Origin: Actinacidiphila paucisporea
Lineage (GTDB): Bacteria > Actinomycetota > Actinomycetes > Streptomycetales > Streptomycetaceae
DNA: 64,000 bases
Assembly: GCF_900142575.1 (NCBI RefSeq)
Contig: NZ_FRBI01000013.1
Span: 62,001 to 126,000 of the forward strand
Reading direction: 5' to 3'
A model generated the notes under the pieces. It did not search any database. It was given only the letters and a program-made list of their open reading frames with translations, and was not told the origin of the DNA. Position 1 is the stretch's first letter; each line of letters starts with the position of its first letter. Both the position numbers and the translations under genes were made by a program. Below are positions 62,862-64,000 of the stretch, in pieces.

Positions 62862-64000
62862 CTACTCGCCGATCAGCGCGTCCACGAAGGCCTCGGGCTC
62901 GAAGGGAGCCAGGTCGTCGGCGCCCTCGCCCAGGCCGACCAGCTTGACCGGGACGCCCAGCTCGCGCTGGACCGCGATCACGATGCCGCCCTTGGCGGTG
63001 CCGTCGAGCTTGGTCAGCACGATGCCGGTGATGTCCACCACCTCGGCGAAGACCCGCGCCTGGATCAGGCCGTTCTGACCGGTGGTGGCGTCCAGGACCA
63101 GCAGCACCTCGTCCACCGGGCCGTGCTTCTCGACGACCCGCTTGACCTTGCCCAGCTCGTCCATCAGGCCGGTCTTGGTGTGCAGCCGGCCCGCGGTGTC
63201 GATCAGGACGGTGTCGGCGCCCTCGGCGATGCCTTCCTTGACGGCATCGAAGGCGATCGACGCCGGGTCGCCGCCCTCCGGGCCGCGTACCGTGCGCGCG
63301 CCGACCCGCTCGCCCCAGGTCTGCAGCTGGTCGGCCGCGGCGGCGCGGAAGGTGTCGGCGGCGCCCAGGACGACGCTGCGGCCGTCGGCCACCAGGACCC
63401 GGGCGAGCTTGCCCGTGGTGGTGGTCTTGCCGGTGCCGTTGACCCCGACGACCAGCACGACCGCGGGGGACTCCTCGTGGCTCTCGGTGTGCAGCACCCG
63501 GTCGAGGCCGGGGTCGACCAGGGTGAGCAGTTCCTCCCTGAGCAGGCTGCGCAGCTCGGCGGGGGTCCTGGTGCCGAGCACCCGCACCCGGGTGCGCAGC
63601 CGCTCGACGAGCTCCTGGGTGGGGGCCACGCCGACGTCGGCGGTGATGAGGATGTCCTCGACCTCTTCCCAGGTGTCCTCGTCCAGGCGCTCCCTGGACA
63701 GCAGCGTCAGCAGGCCCTTGCCCAGGGTGTTCTGCGAACGGGACAGCCGGGAGCGCAGCCGGACCAGCCGGCCCGCGGACGGTTCCGGCTGCTCGATGGC
63801 CGGCGCCGGCGGGAGCTGCACCTCCTCCAGGGCCTCGGGCGCGGCGGTGGCCCCCGGCAGGGGGACCTCTTCGACGGTCCTGCGGGGTTCCTCCCGCGGG
63901 GCCTCGGCCTCGTCCCCGACATGCGGTTCCGCGGGGGGCGCGGTGACCTTCGGGGGGCTCGGCGGCGCGGCCGGCGGCAGCTGCTTCTTCTTGCGGCGGC
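62862..64000 (-). CDS. ftsY: signal recognition particle receptor FtsY, N-terminus beyond window
   Basis: The visible part, about 379 residues, contains the NG GTPase: GVNGTGKTTTTGKLARVLV, DTFRAAAADQLQTWGERV, DTAGRLHTKTGLM and TKLDGTAKGGIV. Upstream is a Pro/Glu-rich linker preceded by a basic RRKKKQLPP at the very edge, which in streptomycetes follows an N-terminal transmembrane anchor. FtsY docks the Ffh complex (54193-55749) at the membrane. The start codon lies outside the window. Confidence 0.95.
   Translation of the reverse strand, partial: RRKKKQLPPAAPPSPPKVTAPPAEPHVGDEAEAPREEPRRTVEEVPLPGATAAPEALEEVQLPPAPAIEQPEPSAGRLVRLRSRLSRSQNTLGKGLLTLLSRERLDEDTWEEVEDILITADVGVAPTQELVERLRTRVRVLGTRTPAELRSLLREELLTLVDPGLDRVLHTESHEESPAVVLVVGVNGTGKTTTTGKLARVLVADGRSVVLGAADTFRAAAADQLQTWGERVGARTVRGPEGGDPASIAFDAVKEGIAEGADTVLIDTAGRLHTKTGLMDELGKVKRVVEKHGPVDEVLLVLDATTGQNGLIQARVFAEVVDITGIVLTKLDGTAKGGIVIAVQRELGVPVKLVGLGEGADDLAPFEPEAFVDALIGE

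Overview
This is a 64 kb stretch of high-G+C actinobacterial chromosome. The gene content and gene order match the conserved core of the Streptomyces chromosome, in the neighbourhood that runs from the polyamine/GABA genes to ftsY in Streptomyces coelicolor. That assignment rests on recognisable anchors in the expected order: gabT, potDABC, rlmN, cdsA, frr, pyrH, tsf, rpsB, whiG, dprA, four sip genes, rplS, trmD, rimM, rpsP, ffh, glnD, glnK, amtB, nsdA and ftsY. I see no rRNA, tRNA, transposase, integrase or CRISPR array.

Layout. (1) 1-26 kb is a catabolic region for polyamines and GABA. It holds an acyl-CoA dehydrogenase (cut by the window edge), three aldehyde dehydrogenases, two class III aminotransferases, a gamma-glutamylputrescine-oxidase-like flavoprotein, the potDABC importer, and PucR and Lrp/AsnC regulators. 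Between these sit a membrane P-loop protein, a PAP2 phosphatase, a probable aminodeoxyfutalosine deaminase, a phosphodiesterase, an ABC transporter pair and a LOG-family protein. Putrescine imported by PotABCD would pass through oxidase, aminotransferase and dehydrogenase steps to GABA, then through GabT and a semialdehyde dehydrogenase to succinate. (2) 26-31 kb is a thiBPQ-type thiamine importer behind a TPP riboswitch. (3) 31-39 kb is rlmN-cdsA-frr-pyrH-tsf-rpsB, then a secreted M23 peptidase, a TetR regulator and the sporulation sigma factor gene whiG. (4) 39-50 kb is dprA-comM-yraN, a DUF2469 gene, four consecutive type I signal peptidases and the rplS-trmD-rimM-khpA-rpsP cluster. (5) 50-54 kb looks partly inserted: a SprT-like zinc protein, an archaeal/eukaryotic-type prolyl-tRNA synthetase, a methyltransferase, a DUF402 protein and a GNAT enzyme. 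(6) 54-64 kb is ffh, the nitrogen-sensing genes glnD-glnK-amtB with a GlnR box, the developmental regulator nsdA, a prim-pol-like protein and ftsY (cut by the window edge).

The most unusual points are the VirD4/TraG-like membrane ATPase with a changed P-loop divergent from gabT, a lone Trypco1-domain gene, two separated genes that seem to share one prim-pol-like domain, the SprT/ProRS insertion, the 173-nt out-of-phase overlap of sipX and sipY, the repeat-rich N-terminal extension of DprA, a series of very strong hairpins in the rpsB-tsf-pyrH spacers, and a TPP riboswitch whose 3' end contains the ribosome binding site. All functions are read from motifs and gene order; no database search was run.
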